DNA from: Carya illinoinensis
Taxonomy: Eukaryota; Streptophyta; Magnoliopsida; Fagales; Juglandaceae
Assembly (NCBI RefSeq): GCF_018687715.1
Contig: NC_056759.1
Span: forward strand, 1,141,501-1,205,500
DNA length: 64,000 nt
Reading direction: 5' to 3'
The stretch's first letter is position 1. Every line of letters begins with the position of its first letter. Below, one piece after another: positions 21,900 through 32,629 of the stretch. The notes beneath the pieces are model-generated. The model was not told where the DNA came from. It saw only the letters and a list, made by a program, of their open reading frames with translations, and did no database searches. Made by a program: the position numbers and the translations under genes.

Positions 21900-23459
21900 A
21901 GCAGTCGGCCTCCACTCTTTTGTGGAGATAATTACTCATTCTGGAAAGTTAGAATGAGAATATTTCTTCAAGCTCAAGGTAGAGAAATCTGGAAATGTAT
22001 TGTAAATGGACCTTATATTCCAACAAAAGTGGTTGATGGAGTGAAGGTCAAAAAGGAAGAAGAAGAGTTTGATCGTGAAGACGATAGACTTTATACTTTA
22101 AATTTAACTGCTATGAATTTATTATATAATGCTCTTAATGGAAATGAGTTTAATAGAATAATGAATTGCGCTACGGCAAAGGAAATTTGGGATAACTTGG
22201 AAGGAACTTATGAAGGAACTTCGCAAGTCAATGAATCAAAAATTTATATTCTTACTCATGAATATGAAATGTTTAAGATGAATGATGATGAATCTATTTC
22301 TAGTATGCACACTCGTTTTACTAACATCATAAATAGCTTGACAGCTCTTGGCAAAGTTTATTCCAAGGTGGAGATAGTAAGAAAAATTCTCAACTCTTTA
22401 CCAAAACGTTGGGAATCAAAAGTTACAGCGATTCTTGAAGCTAGAGACCTCAAGAAGCTCGAAGTCAATGAACTCATCGGGTCACTTATCACCCATGAGT
22501 ACACATTGAAAAGAGAAGAAGAAGAAAGAAAGCCAAAGAAGAGCTTAGCACTTAAAGTTGTTCCTCATGAAAGTGAAAGTGATGAAGATGAGGAAAATGA
22601 CGATAAAGATGAAGAAGTTGCGATGATAACAAGAAGAATTCAGAGGTACTTGAAGAAAAATAGAACTCCTCTGAGGAAATCCTTCAAAAAGTTTTCCAAG
22701 AAAGATTCAGGTAAAAATGACACTTTAATTTGTTATAAATGCAATAAACCTGGTCATATCAAGCCAGATTGTCCTCTGCTAAAGAAAGATCGAAACAAGG
22801 GCAAGAAAGCAATGAAAGCTACATAGGATGATAATTCAAGTAGCTCAGATAGTGAAGCAAGTAATGAAGAATCAGTAAATCTTTGTCTTATGGCTAAAGA
22901 TGACATTGAGGTAACAAATCTTGATAATATTGAAAATCCTTTATATGAAGAATTGCAAAATGTTTTAGAAGAGATTTATGAGGAATTTGAAAAATTGGGT
23001 ATCAAGTATACTGCTTTGAAAAAGAAAAATTCTTCTTTAACAAACGAAATTGAAATTTTAAGAAAAGAAAGTATCATTTTGAAAGATGAAAATCTTGAAT
23101 TGAATAAGAAGAAAACCGATTTAGAAAATATTGTTGAAAACTTTACGAATGGAAAAAGAAATTTTGAAAAACTTCTTGGTAATCAAAGATGTGTTTTTGA
23201 CAAGGCAGGATTGGGATATATGCCAAAACAAAAATACAAACCTTATAAAAATTTCTTTGATAATCATTCTACATCAAAGACTAATATTCAAAATTATTCT
23301 TTTCATAAAAATAATTTTGTCAAAAAAGGATATTATTATAATCATTCAAGTTTTTCATATATGTCACATGCTATTTGTAATTTTTATAATAGAAATGGTC
23401 ATAATTATCATACTTGTCCTATTAGAAGAAATCATACAATGACTATTAGGGCCATATAG
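21861..23459 (+). pseudogene. gag of Sirevirus-like element with coiled-coil extension
   Basis: From ATG 21861 the frame encodes a copia gag: PLFCGDNYSFWKVRM, ATAKEIWDNLEGTYEG, a KILNSLPKRWESKV motif, acidic and basic stretches, and the zinc knuckle CYKCNKPGHIKPDC (about 22735-22776). TAG at 22824-22826 interrupts it, after which the same frame stays open to TAG 23457-23459. That second half is rich in E, K, L and N with heptad spacing, as expected for a coiled coil, and contains a further C/H cluster (CNFYNRNGHNYHTC). Both stops fit tryptophan codons changed by G to A. Frame continuity into pol is lost between 23460 and 23557. Confidence 0.88.
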
Positions 23460-23556
23460 GTACCTAAAAATCTTGTTTATTCTAATACTAATAAATAAAG
23501 GACCCAAAGAACTTGGGTACCAAGAAAAATCATTTTAATTGTTTTTATAGGTATGC

Positions 23557-26500
23557 ATGAAGTCATCCACAAGCAAAAATAAGTGGTTTTTAGATAGTGG
23601 ATGTTCAAGACACATGACGGGAGAGAAGACTAAGTTCTTTGATCTTAGATTTAAAGAAGAAGGACACATGACATTTGGAGACAACTCGAAAGGGAAGATT
23701 GTGGGAATAGGTAAAATTGGTAATGAATCTTCTCTCATAATTGAAGATGTTCTATTTGTTGAAGGTTTAAAACATAATCTTTTGAGCATAAGTCAATTAT
23801 GTGATAAAGGATTTACAGTTACTTTCAAAATGGATAAATGCATTATTTTGAATGATCATGATTGTAATATTTGTTTTATTACTTTTAGAAACAATAATGT
23901 TTATACAATCGATTTTGAAGAAATTACCTCACAAGATGCTATTTGCTTTTCAGTTCAAAATAAAACTAGTTGGCTATGGCATAGAAGATTAGGTCATGCC
24001 AATATGAAACTTATTTCCAAACTTTCAAAAAATGATCTTGTGAGAGGTTTACCAAAAACAAATTTTCTTAAAGACAAAATTTGTGATGCATGTCAATTTG
24101 GTAAACAAACAAAAACTTCTTTTAAAACTAAGAAACATATTTCCACTACTAGACCATTGCAACTGATACACATGGATCTTTTTGGACCAAATAGAGTTGC
24201 AAGTTTAGGAGGAAAATATTATACATTTGTTATTGTTGATGATTTCTCTAGATATACTTGGGTCATCTTTCTTACTCATAAAGATGAGGCACATAATGCA
24301 TTTACCAAGTTATGCAAGAGAATTCAAAATGAAAATGACTATACTATTTCAAGTATCCGAAGTGATAGGGGAAAAGAGTTTGTTAATAAAAATATTGAAA
24401 CTTTTTGTGATGAAAATGGTTTTGTGCATAATTTTTCTACTCCTCGAACTCCTCAACAAAATGGGGTAGTAGAGAGGAAAAATAGATCTCTTCAAGAGAT
24501 GGCAAGAACAATGCTCAATGAGAACAACTTGCCTAGTTATTTTTGAGCCGAAATGGTAAATACTGCATGTTATGTTATAAATAGAGTTATGCTAAGGTCT
24601 AAATTAGATAAAACCCCCTATGAGCTTTGGAATGAGAAAAAGCCCAACATTGGTTACTTTCATGTATTTGGATGCAAATGTTTTATTTTGAATGACAGGG
24701 ATAATTTAGGCAAATTTGATGCAAAATCTGATGAATGTATATTTCTCGGGTATTCTACTAATAGTAAAACTTATAGAGTATTCAATAAAAAGACTTTGAC
24801 TGTACAAGAATCTATGCATGTAGTATTTGATGAATCTAATTCTTCACTCTTCAAGAAATCTATTGATGAAGAAACAGAAGGTATAAATAATACGGAAAGT
24901 CTCAATCTCAACAAAGAGAAAACAATAGAGGAAGTTCAACATGGAGCCATCAGGAAAGATCATCAAAATTTAAAACAAGATGTAACCAAACAGTGGAAAT
25001 TTGTGAAAGATTATCCAGTGGAACAAATTTTGGGAGAACCTTCACAAGGTGTAAGTACTCGATCATCTCTTAGAAATATTTGCAATCATACTGATTTTCT
25101 ATCTCAAATTGAACCCAAAAATATTGATGACGCACTTCTTGATGAATCTTGGATTCTAGTTATGCAAGAAGAATTGAATCAATTTGAAAGAAATGATGTT
25201 TGGACACTTGTTCCTAGACCCAAAAATCATACTATTATTGGAACAAAATGGGTTTTTAGAAACAAGAAAGATGAGTTCGGAGTCATTACTAGAAATAAGG
25301 CTCGACTTGTAGCCCAAGGTTTTAATCAAGAAGAATGAATCGATTATGATGAGACATATGCACCTGTCGCAAGATTAGAAGCTATTCGAATGCTACTTGC
25401 ATATGCTTGTTATAAAGATTTCAAACTTTTTCAAATGGATGTTAAAAGTGCTTTCTTAAATGGTTTTATAAATGAAGAGGTATATGTTGAGCAACCTCCA
25501 AGTTTTGAAAATCATATTTCCCCAAATCATGTTTTCAAACTCACAAAAACACTATATGGACTTAAACAAGCTCCTAGAGTTTGATACGAAAGACTTAGTG
25601 ATTTCTTGATTGAAAAATGTTTTTCAAGAGGAAAAATTGACACAACTCTTTTCATTAAATATGAAAATGATGATATTCTTTCGATTCAGATTTATGTTGA
25701 TGATATAATATTCGTTGCTACTAATGAAAATATGTGTCAAGTTTTTGCTAAGACTATGCAGGAAGAATTTGAGATGAGCATGATGGGAAAACTTACATTC
25801 TTTCTCGGATTACAAATTAAGCAAGCAAAAAGTGGGACATTCATCAATCAATCAAAATATATTAAGGAATTACTGAAAAAGTTTGGGATGGAAAATGCTA
25901 AGGAAATTGGAACACCAATGAGTCCATCAACTAAACTTGATAAAGATGAATCCGGTAAGCCAGTTGATTCGAAAATATATCGAGGTATGATTGGTAGCTT
26001 ATTATATTTAACAGCCAGTAGACTAGATATTATGTTTAGTATGTGCTTATGTGCACGCTTTCAATCATCTCCAAAAGAATCACATTTAATTGTAGTTAAG
26101 CGCATTTTTATATATCTTAGTGGTACAATTAACCTAGGGTTATGGTACCCTAAGCACACATATTTCGATCTAATCAGTTACACAGATGTAGATTATGCTG
26201 GCTGTAAAATAGATCGAAAAAGTACTAGTGGAGCATGTCATTTCTTAGGTCATGCACTAGTTTCCTGGTTTGGTAAAAAATAAAATTCTGTTGCACTATC
26301 TACTGCTGAGGCAGAATATGTTGTTGCGGGTAGTTGTTGTGCTCAAGTTCTCTACATGAAGCAACAACTTGAAGATTTTAAACTCATGTATAATCACATT
26401 TCAATCAAATATGATAATACAAGTGCTATAAATCTTTCAAAGAACCCAATACAACATTCTAGAACTAAACATATTGAAATAAGATATCATTTTCTTCGAG

Positions 26501-26646
26501 ATCATGTGCAAAAAGGTGATATAATATTAGAGTTCACAAACACACACGATCAGTTAGCAGATATTTTCACAAAACCTTTACCAGAAGATAGATTATGTAT
26601 AATCAGAAGAGAAATAGGTATGATGCATGCTATGAATATCTCTTAA
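23557..26646 (+). pseudogene. pol of Sirevirus-like element: protease, integrase, RT, RNase H
   Basis: One frame runs from 23557 to TAA 26644-26646. Protease: WFLDSGCSRHMTG. Integrase: the H/C finger (LWHRRLGHAN...CDACQFGK), then HMDLFGP, SDRGKEF and the ERKNRSLQEMARTML region. Reverse transcriptase: KWVFRNKKDEFG, KARLVAQGF, LFQMDVKSAFLNG, LYGLKQAPR and the catalytic IYVDDIIF. RNase H: STAEAEYV and RTKHIEIRYHFLRDH. In-frame stops at 24544-24546, 25336-25338, 25582-25584 and 26281-26283 split it into five ORFs; three of the four fit TGG to TGA or CAA to TAA transitions. The order PR-INT-RT-RH marks it as Ty1/copia. Confidence 0.92.
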
Positions 26647-26694
26647 AAGATAGACCAGAGTCAATAAAAATAGAGATAGATTTTTTAAATACTT

Positions 26695-27132
26695 TTACAT
26701 AAACTTGAGATTCTTAGCCTCATGTTTGAGACGCTCATTCTCTTCATACAATATCATGTCATTCTTATCCATGGGAACCGGCAAGCGGAATGAAGAATCT
26801 AATAAAGATTTCAACTGTTTATTCTTCTGTCAAATAATTCATTCCCTTGTGTGAGACTCTTGAACAATTCGTTGAAGTACAACAATTTGTTCTTTGAGCT
26901 TTTCAACTTCGTGATTTTTGGCTTGTAGCCGCTGAGAAAAAGCAACAATAGAGGAAGAGTAGCGAGTCCCAAGACTCGCCAAGTCATAAATAGCATCAGA
27001 ATCTGACTTATTAGTCAGATTATTATTTTCTTGCTACAACATGGCACCAATAGCAGCTGCAGAAAGGACAGGAGGTTGAGATGCAGAATGTCTCATAGAT
27101 AGATCTAGAGAAATGTTAGAAGAATGAGCCAT
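26695..27132 (-). pseudogene. Antisense coiled-coil ORF in Sirevirus-like element (145 codons)
   Basis: Opposite to gag-pol, ATG at 27132-27130 opens a frame ending at TAA 26697-26695. It contains MRHSASQPPVLS, NNLTNKSDSDAIYDL, the core TRYSSSIVAFSQRLQ, a leucine heptad region (VEKLKEQIVVLQRIVQES) and an end with LKSLLDSSFRL and LKHEAKNLKFM. Internal stops occur at codon 33 (TAG) and at codons 98 and 101 (TGA). It is clearly homologous to the antisense ORF at 30953-31378 of the outer element, with the same block order. Function unknown; the heptads suggest a coiled coil. It lies 49 bp after the pol stop. A TATA box at 27238-27243 suits transcription in this direction. Confidence 0.75.
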
Positions 27133-27237
27133 TGAGAAAAGAATAGAAGGCTTAAAACGAGAATGTTGAAGGAATGCAGATGAGTGATAGAGATGAGATG
27201 AAAACTTGATGCGGATTGGATGAACTTCAGGACTGAT

Positions 27238-27243
27238 TTTATA
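27238..27243 (-). promoter_or_regulatory. TATA box for the antisense ORF, inner element
   Basis: On the minus strand the sequence reads CTCTATAAAATC, about 106 bp before the antisense ATG. The outer element has CTCTATAAAAGA at the matching distance, and the intervening leaders share short blocks such as CGCATC and CATCTCATC. Confidence 0.55.
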
Positions 27244-27703
27244 GAGATAGCATAAAGAACAAGACAAGCTATCATCCAAGTCAAAGAGCAATGTATTTTT
27301 TTCCCGATCGGTGAAAATGATATTTTTTAGAAACTCGGAGCCTTCAATCTCGTTTGTCAACAACATCAGGCGATTTTTTTCAAATCTCCAGCCGCACTTG
27401 TCGGGTCACGGACGGATGAAATTTATTTATTTATTTTTAACTTAACTATCTGCAGTGTCTACTAACGCACCGTTTTCTTCAGGTCCATTTACTTGTTGCA
27501 GATCCTTTTTAATGATGCCAAAATGGGGAGAAGTTTTAGATTAGAACATTAACATTGTTTAAATTGCTAAACTTGTTATATATGCTTGGAATTATATTTA
27601 TACTTTTTCTTGAAAAAATAACGCATATTTTCAGGGGGAGCTTAAGTATTAATACAGGTTTCAAGTTCTATCAAGTATTTGTCATCATCAAAAAGGGAGA
27701 GAT

Positions 27704-29040
27704 TGTTGAACCCAAAGTTTTAAGTTTTATGTGATTATAAATCTACACATGGATTTTGATGATAACAAATGAATTCAAAGAATAAGGGAGTTTCAAGCTC
27801 AAGTTATTCACACAATGGAATCAAGCACATCAAAGAACCAAGCATGAGCAAGAAGGAAACAAGTTCACATTAAAGTCATAGAGTAATGTTATAAATCTCT
27901 TAAAATTCGAAATTATGATTAATGCTCAAAATTAATATTTTATCATAAAGCATTAAAATACATTTTCTACATGTGCATGAATATTTTTGAAAATTAAATT
28001 TGAAAATTTTGAAAAATGATTGATTGTCATCTTTTGCATGTGCATGCCTTGATTAACGGGTTGAACTTTGAAAATATTAAAGATGATTGATTGTCATCTT
28101 TCACATGTGCATGTTTTATTTGAATATTTTCAAAGGTGATTAATGCTTTTTTAGACTTATACAAAAGGTAGATGATTTTGTTTGAAAAATTTGAAAAATA
28201 AAGTATGCTCATTTTGTCATATACAAAAAGTAAAAGATTAGGTTTGAATTTTTTGAAAAGGAAAGTGTGCTCATTTTGTCATATGCCAAAAGTAAAAGAT
28301 TAGGTTTAATTTTTTTGAAAAAGTGAATGATGTTGTCTTTGACAATTAAAAAAGAAGAACTTTTTATTTGAATTTTTTGAAAAAATGAATGATGTTGTCT
28401 TTGACATGTGAATCTTTTTAAATTTGAATATGAAGTCTCATATGTCTATAAATAGATCATTTGAGAGTTTCACATTCACAACACCAAGAGCATACAACAT
28501 TCATTCAAAACTTTCATTCTCTCTTCTCTAAACATTGAGCATTAATCCTTGTTCATTTTGAGAGATATAGTTTGTGCTGTATTGTTCTTATTTCACTCAT
28601 TGAGGAATGTTTTCTGATAACCTACCCACTATCAGCTTTTGTATCAGAAAAAGGGTGTGTATAACCCTTGTGCGTGTAGAAAGTATTCTACACGGGGAAT
28701 AGTTGAATCACCACGTGTAAGGTGATTGCAAGTGTAGAGGGTGTTCTACACGGATCCTTTGTAGCGGTGTTGTTCAAAGGTGTAATAGGTTTCTATCTCC
28801 ACCTGAAGGAGGTTGAATAGTGAATTTGGAAATCCTCAATGGGTAGCTTGAGGCGAGGACGTAGGCAATGAGGCCGAACCTCGTTAACATACTGAGTTTG
28901 CTTCTCTCTTACCCTTACTCTTTATATTTATTGTTATTTCATATTTTGTTTATATTTTATATTATATATTTGATTTATAATTGTTATTTTTTTTTTACAA
29001 TTCAATATACCCCCCTCTTGTGTTAGTCATCTGGGCAACA
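27704..29040 (+). repeat. 3' LTR of Sirevirus-like element (1337 bp)
   Basis: Begins TGTTGAACCCAAAG after the polypurine tract and ends CATCTGGGCAACA. Same length as the 5' LTR. Confidence 0.93.
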
Positions 29041-30950
29041 TATTCTAAATCAGTATCAGTGACTGAGCAAAATAATGAGTTTTTGATAAGAATCATTATT
29101 CACGTCTTACTAGATCTACATCATTCCCTGAATTGAATGATAATGAATTTATATCATTCTATTCCCTGAAGTGAAAAGAATGATGCGTTTCATTCAAAGA
29201 AACTAAGAGATTGGACGTGATAATGAATATCTTTTTGGGCCAGAAGCTCGTATTGAAAAAGCTGTAAGTTTTCTCTTTGAGATAATATTATACAAATTAT
29301 TGAATCAAATATTATGATGCATCAAAAGGTGATATGATTCAAAATATTTGTATCTTTTCATGGTTATCTTGATCATCCAAAATCAATTACGATAAGTCGA
29401 ATGATTTTCATATGGACGTCCATAAAAGAACCAGAAGATTCTTCTACTATAAAGTTTTACCACCAGAAATGAAAAGAAAAATTTGCTTGAAGCAAATAAG
29501 ATGAAATTATTCGACGTTATCTTGATTATCATATGTGAACCAGAAGTTCAGATGATAATTAAATTTTGGATACAATAAGATAAAAATGTCTCATATTCTA
29601 GCTGCTAAAATCTCAGCGAGGATTGAAGTCCCTGTAGGACAATTAAGAAATTCAGCAGTCTAAAGACATGTATAAAGGCATGTGAGACTTATCGATACAA
29701 AAGATAGAGTATCTCAAAAGAGAAAGGCACAAATAATTTGGTGCTCCTGAAGAGGCCATACCCACAAAACAAACAATAAAGTCCATCCAAATTCTCTGTA
29801 TAAAATTCTCCTATATAAACTCTTGAAGAGTACCTCCTGAAGAGGTTTTTCATGAAAATGTCTTCCCTTGAAGAGGGACATGTACCTGAAAATAATGAGA
29901 TCTCGTTACATTTCATGAATAATGGAGAAATTATGGATAAAAATAAAATTGTTGTCGACAATGTATTTCCATATGAGATGGCAATTGACATTACCAGAAG
30001 TAATAATGAAAGTGAATCAAGAATCGTCGAAAAATACGACGTAAAATATTGGCCAAATTTGAAAAAAACAATTCCTGTAGAATTGATTCACTAGTAAAAT
30101 ATGATGCATCGGAACTTATAGTCCAAACACCTAAAGAGGTGATGCTTGTTGAATGTCAGTGGGTATTTATGGAAAGGAAATAAAAATGTGATATATAAAT
30201 CATGAGTCAGTTTCTCAATTCTTGCAGAATTGATATCACTAAGTAAAATGTGATAAATATGGACTTGAAGTCCAAACAACTAAAGAGGTAATTTTTGTTA
30301 AATATCAGTAGATATTTATATACATGATATAAAAAGCTTGAAACTTTTAATATGAAAATGTGATATAGAAATCACAAGTTAGTTTCTCGAAGAAACAATA
30401 TTGATATGATTTTAAAGTGGTTGAAATCATATTGAGATTTTTATTAGCTTGAAAGTTACCGAGAGTTTAGATATGTATGATTAACTGCATATTTATATGG
30501 ATCATTGGATCATGATATATATGAAAATCCCTGAAGGATAGAAAATGTCTGAAGCTTCTAATATGAATACATCTAGAAATATGTATTCTATCAAGTTTCA
30601 AAGATCCTTATATGATCTAAAGCAATCCAAACGCAAATGAAAACAAGCTATTATTGCAGTTTATATATATGATTTAAATGTCATTGAGGCTCCAGAAGAG
30701 CTCATAAAAACTGCACATATTTGAAATATAAATCTGAAACCCTTGCGACTTCAAGGGGAAGATGGATGATGTTATTAGTCATGAAATACTATCTTTTAAT
30801 ACAATTAGTATTTCAGATTCATATTATGGGTTTGATATGAAGTGTGCATTATTAAAGAAGAAATAAAAGGGAGCACACAGAACATCTACCAAAATATAGA
30901 AACATAAATATGAATATTTGTGAAATATTATTTTATTATCTTGAAGCAAG
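29041..30950 (+). pseudogene. Remnant pol of outer copia element
   Basis: After the target duplication the outer element resumes. The best readable part, 29852-30091, matches the copia linker between integrase and RT (LEEGHVPENNEIS, DKNKIVVDNVFPYEMAIDI, YWPNLKKTIPVEL). It is followed by VQTPKEVML and CQWVFMERK, the expected start of RT, then stops. A second copy of this RT start occurs about 160 bp later (near 30255-30310), so this segment is also tandemly duplicated. The catalytic RT core is not readable. Confidence 0.65.
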
Positions 30951-30952
30951 AA

Positions 30953-31378
30953 TTACAGAAATTTGAGGCACTTTGCCTCATTCTTTAAACACTCTTGTTT
31001 TTCAAGAATCTGCATGGCATCCCTATCTAAAGGGGTGGACAATCGAAAAGAAGATTTAAGTAAGGATTTTAAATTCCTATTCTCTTGCTTTATTGATTCT
31101 ATCTTCATGTTGGACTCCAAAAGAAGTCGCTGAAGTATAGCAATATTCTCGTGGAGATTGTCAACTCCACAAGTTCTGGATTGCAGTCACTGAGAAAATG
31201 CGATAATGGATGATGAGTATCGGGTATCGAGACTCACAAGCTCATAGATAGCTTCATTATCTGACCTATGAGTCAGATCATTATATTGCATAATAGCACC
31301 TGTGGTAGAAGCAAGTACAGCTGATGAACGAGGTGCAGAGTACCTCATATATTGGCCATGAGAAGATCGCTGAGCCAT
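30953..31378 (-). pseudogene. Antisense coiled-coil ORF in outer copia element (141 codons)
   Basis: ATG at 31378-31376 opens a minus-strand frame ending at TAA 30955-30953. It contains MRYSAPRSSAVLAS, NDLTHRSDNEAIYEL, TRYSSSIIAFSQ, then one in-frame TGA (codon 64) at the position where the homologue in the inner element has arginine, followed by a leucine heptad segment (LHENIAILQRLLLES), LKSLLKSSFRL and LKNEAKCLKFL. Blocks and spacing match the ORF at 26695-27132. Unlike that one, it lies upstream of the RNase H tail of its element. Function unknown. Confidence 0.75.
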
Positions 31379-31480
31379 TGTAAGATAAGAATGTAGAAAG
31401 AGATTGCAGAGTAAAAATGCAGTATGATTACAAAAAATTGAAGAAGATGAGATGCGAATGAAGATGAGCTGAATATCTCT

Positions 31481-31486
31481 TTTATA
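31481..31486 (-). promoter_or_regulatory. TATA box for the antisense ORF, outer element
   Basis: Minus-strand CTCTATAAAAGA about 103 bp before the antisense ATG, matching the arrangement in the inner element. Confidence 0.55.
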
Positions 31487-31829
31487 GAGAAAATTATGAT
31501 ACAACATCTCTCGTGAAGCAAGAGAAAATAGACGAAATATAGCTTCATAGCTCTGTGGCGCCTGACAGCTGCGGTGCCTGACAACACGCCTGACACCTAC
31601 AGGGGAGTTGAAAATCCGCGGTGTTTGTCTGATCTTAAAAGGCTGGCCACCGTTTTTATTAAAAAAATGAGATTAGCGGTTTAATGTTGATGAATTCTCC
31701 ACTAACTGTGTTATTTACAAGAATTCCAGAAGAGTACAACTCTAGAAGAGTAGTGATGAGGAGTAGTGATGAGCAGAAAGATCCAGTTGTGATTATTTTA
31801 TCAACATGGATCAAGTTCACAGTTAGTTG

Positions 31830-32104
31830 AATGTACAGATGCGAGTTATCTTTCAGATACACACAAGAAGATCATTGCAATTCATGAGAAGAAAGTTGAA
31901 ATTGATATCAAGAAGGTACGGTCAAGTAAAAATCTGGCAGATTTATTCACTAAAGCATTACCAACTGCAACATTTAAGAAGATTATGCAGAACATTGGAA
32001 TGCGGAAGTTTGAAGACCTGTTATCATGCACTACCAACTGCAACATTTAAGAAGATTATGCAGAACATTAGAATGCGGAGGTTTGAAGACCTGTTATCAT
32101 GCAC
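31830..32104 (+). pseudogene. RNase H tail of outer copia pol, with 73-bp duplication
   Basis: The frame shows TDASYLSDTHKK, VRSSKNLADLFTKALP and KKIMQNIGMRKFEDLLS, the C-terminus of a copia RNase H. The last 73 bp (31959-32031) are repeated at once (32032-32104) with two or three substitutions, which adds an out-of-frame tail. Confidence 0.8.
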
Positions 32105-32629
32105 TTTTCAGGGGAAGTAATATCTTGAAGACTTGTGCTGATTGTATTATTTTTCCTTCGCTAAGGTTTTATCCCATTGGGTTTTCCTTTGCAAGGTTTT
32201 AATGAGGCAATCCTAAAGCACTCGGCGATACACATGAATACTGTACTCTTTTTCCTTCGCCATTGGTTTTTTCCCACAGGGTTTTTCCTTGGCAATGTTT
32301 TAACGAGGCATATTCTTTAAATATGGTCATCCAAAGGGGAAGTGTTATAAACTATCTTGAATTGTATGATCACATTTATCTAGTCGTCAAATGCATAGTA
32401 CATAATGCCAGCATAGTAACTGACATAGTGAATGGTCGACATATGCACAGTGCATAGTGTTAGCATAGTAACTGGCATAGTGAATGGTCGACATATGCAC
32501 AGTGCATAGTACTAGTATAATACTGCATAGTAACTGGCATAGTGAATGGTCGACATATGCACAGTGCATAGTGCTAGCATAGTACTACATAGTAAGCTAG
32601 CATAGTCCCCTTTGTACGCCTATATATAT

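Larger units (their letters stand above)
20213..29040 (+). mobile_element. Sirevirus-like Ty1/copia retrotransposon nested in the outer element
   Basis: Complete structure of 8828 bp with two 1337-bp LTRs, perfect target duplication TATTC (20208-20212 and 29041-29045), gag with CCHC knuckle, and pol ordered protease, integrase, reverse transcriptase, RNase H, as in Ty1/copia. The polypurine region CATCAAAAAGGGAGAGAT directly before the 3' LTR, the long LTRs and the long gag with a coiled-coil extension fit the Sirevirus group; that is inference. All main ORFs carry in-frame stops, so it is not autonomous. An antisense ORF lies between pol and the 3' LTR. Confidence 0.92.

Noticed and set aside
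26647..27703. Sense env-like ORF expected in some Sireviruses
   Set aside because: No sense ORF of adequate length lies between pol and the 3' LTR; only the antisense ORF is present.
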